Positions 58,337-58,398 of a stretch of DNA of 58,398 bases are shown here, in pieces; the stretch's first letter is position 1; every line of letters begins with the position of its first letter. The translations under genes were made by a program, and so were the position numbers. Source of the DNA: Halalkalibacter wakoensis JCM 9140 (GTDB lineage: Bacteria; Bacillota; Bacilli; Bacillales; Bacillaceae_D); the NCBI RefSeq assembly GCF_000513095.1, contig NZ_BAUT01000020.1, positions 1 through 58,398 on the forward strand, written 5' to 3'. The notes under the pieces are model-generated. The model saw only the letters and a list, made by a program, of their open reading frames with translations. It did not search any database and was not told the DNA's origin.

Positions 58337-58398
58337 TTGGACGACACATTATTAATTCAGAATTTACATGTTTCCTATCACGGAAATGAAGCGTTAAA
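58337..58398 (+). CDS. ABC transporter ATP-binding protein, partial (probable Mn uptake)
   Basis: Only the first 20 codons are in the window: MDDTLLIQNLHVSYHGNEAL. The line L-V-YHGNEAL matches the start of metal-uptake ATPases of the MntB/AdcC/ZnuC group. TTG start with AAGGGAGTGG upstream. Two MntR-type boxes in front of it suggest a manganese transporter operon. Confidence 0.7.
   Translation, partial: MDDTLLIQNLHVSYHGNEAL

Noticed and set aside
45473-58398. CRISPR array or SCC ccr recombinase in the island
   Set aside because: No regularly spaced repeats and no serine recombinase frame were seen.

Overview
The window is the replication-origin region of a spore-forming, low-GC Bacillaceae chromosome. 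The gene order rrn promoter / gyrA / gyrB / remB / recF / yaaA / dnaN / dnaA / oriC / rpmH / rnpA / yidC / jag / mnmE / mnmG / rsmG / noc / soj / spo0J is the classic Bacillus order. yyaC, spo0J and a SpoIIIJ-type YidC point to a spore former. GC-rich dispersed hairpin repeats suggest an alkaliphilic Bacillus relative (inference); the species cannot be named from this sequence alone.

Layout. 1-270: tandem rRNA-operon promoters reading leftward out of the window. 276-10555 (all minus): HD-GYP protein, gyrA, gyrB, remB, recF, yaaA, dnaN, dnaA. 9030-9208 and 10556-10990: the two halves of oriC, with the AT-rich unwinding region between dnaA and dnaN. 11597-20876 (plus): ribosome/tRNA-modification genes, a perfect parS site, and the noc/soj/spo0J segregation genes. 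21122-25203: a cysteine-desulfurase-like enzyme, a DUF554 membrane protein, yyaC, a YkvI-like transporter and yyzM. 25342-34894: ychF, rpsF-ssb-rpsR, yybS-gdpP-rplI, dnaC, and purA with a PurR operator. 35303-35741: five tRNA genes. 35956-45472: an M23 hydrolase, the walRKHIJ-htrC wall-stress operon, a CxxH/CxxC protein inside a DnaA-box cluster, and rlmH.

45480 to about 58130 is an accessory island immediately after rlmH, the gene whose 3' end is the SCC attachment site in staphylococci. On the minus strand it carries a type I restriction-modification locus (hsdR; a half-size HsdS-like gene; hsdM; hsdS) followed by a two-gene Kiwa-type defence module (4-TM KwaA and DUF4868-like KwaB). On the plus strand it carries a short RadC protein, then a decayed tandem array in which two paralogous small genes are each followed by a leftover radC 3' tail, a DUF1643 protein, a 34-residue hydrophobic peptide gene, a tyrosine recombinase, and two small genes including a DUF960 member. 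The backbone resumes with two MntR-type operators and the first 20 codons of an ABC-transporter ATPase gene, probably for manganese.

Three conserved genes (gdpP, walH, hsdS) are each broken by a single-base length change, two of them in homopolymers. Either the assembly has indel errors or there are real, possibly phase-variable, mutations; each gene reads through if one base is added or removed. The least explained parts of the window are the RadC-tail array, the paired hairpin/small-peptide units around the recombinase, the palindromes around the half-HsdS promoter, and the dispersed GC-rich palindromic repeats.
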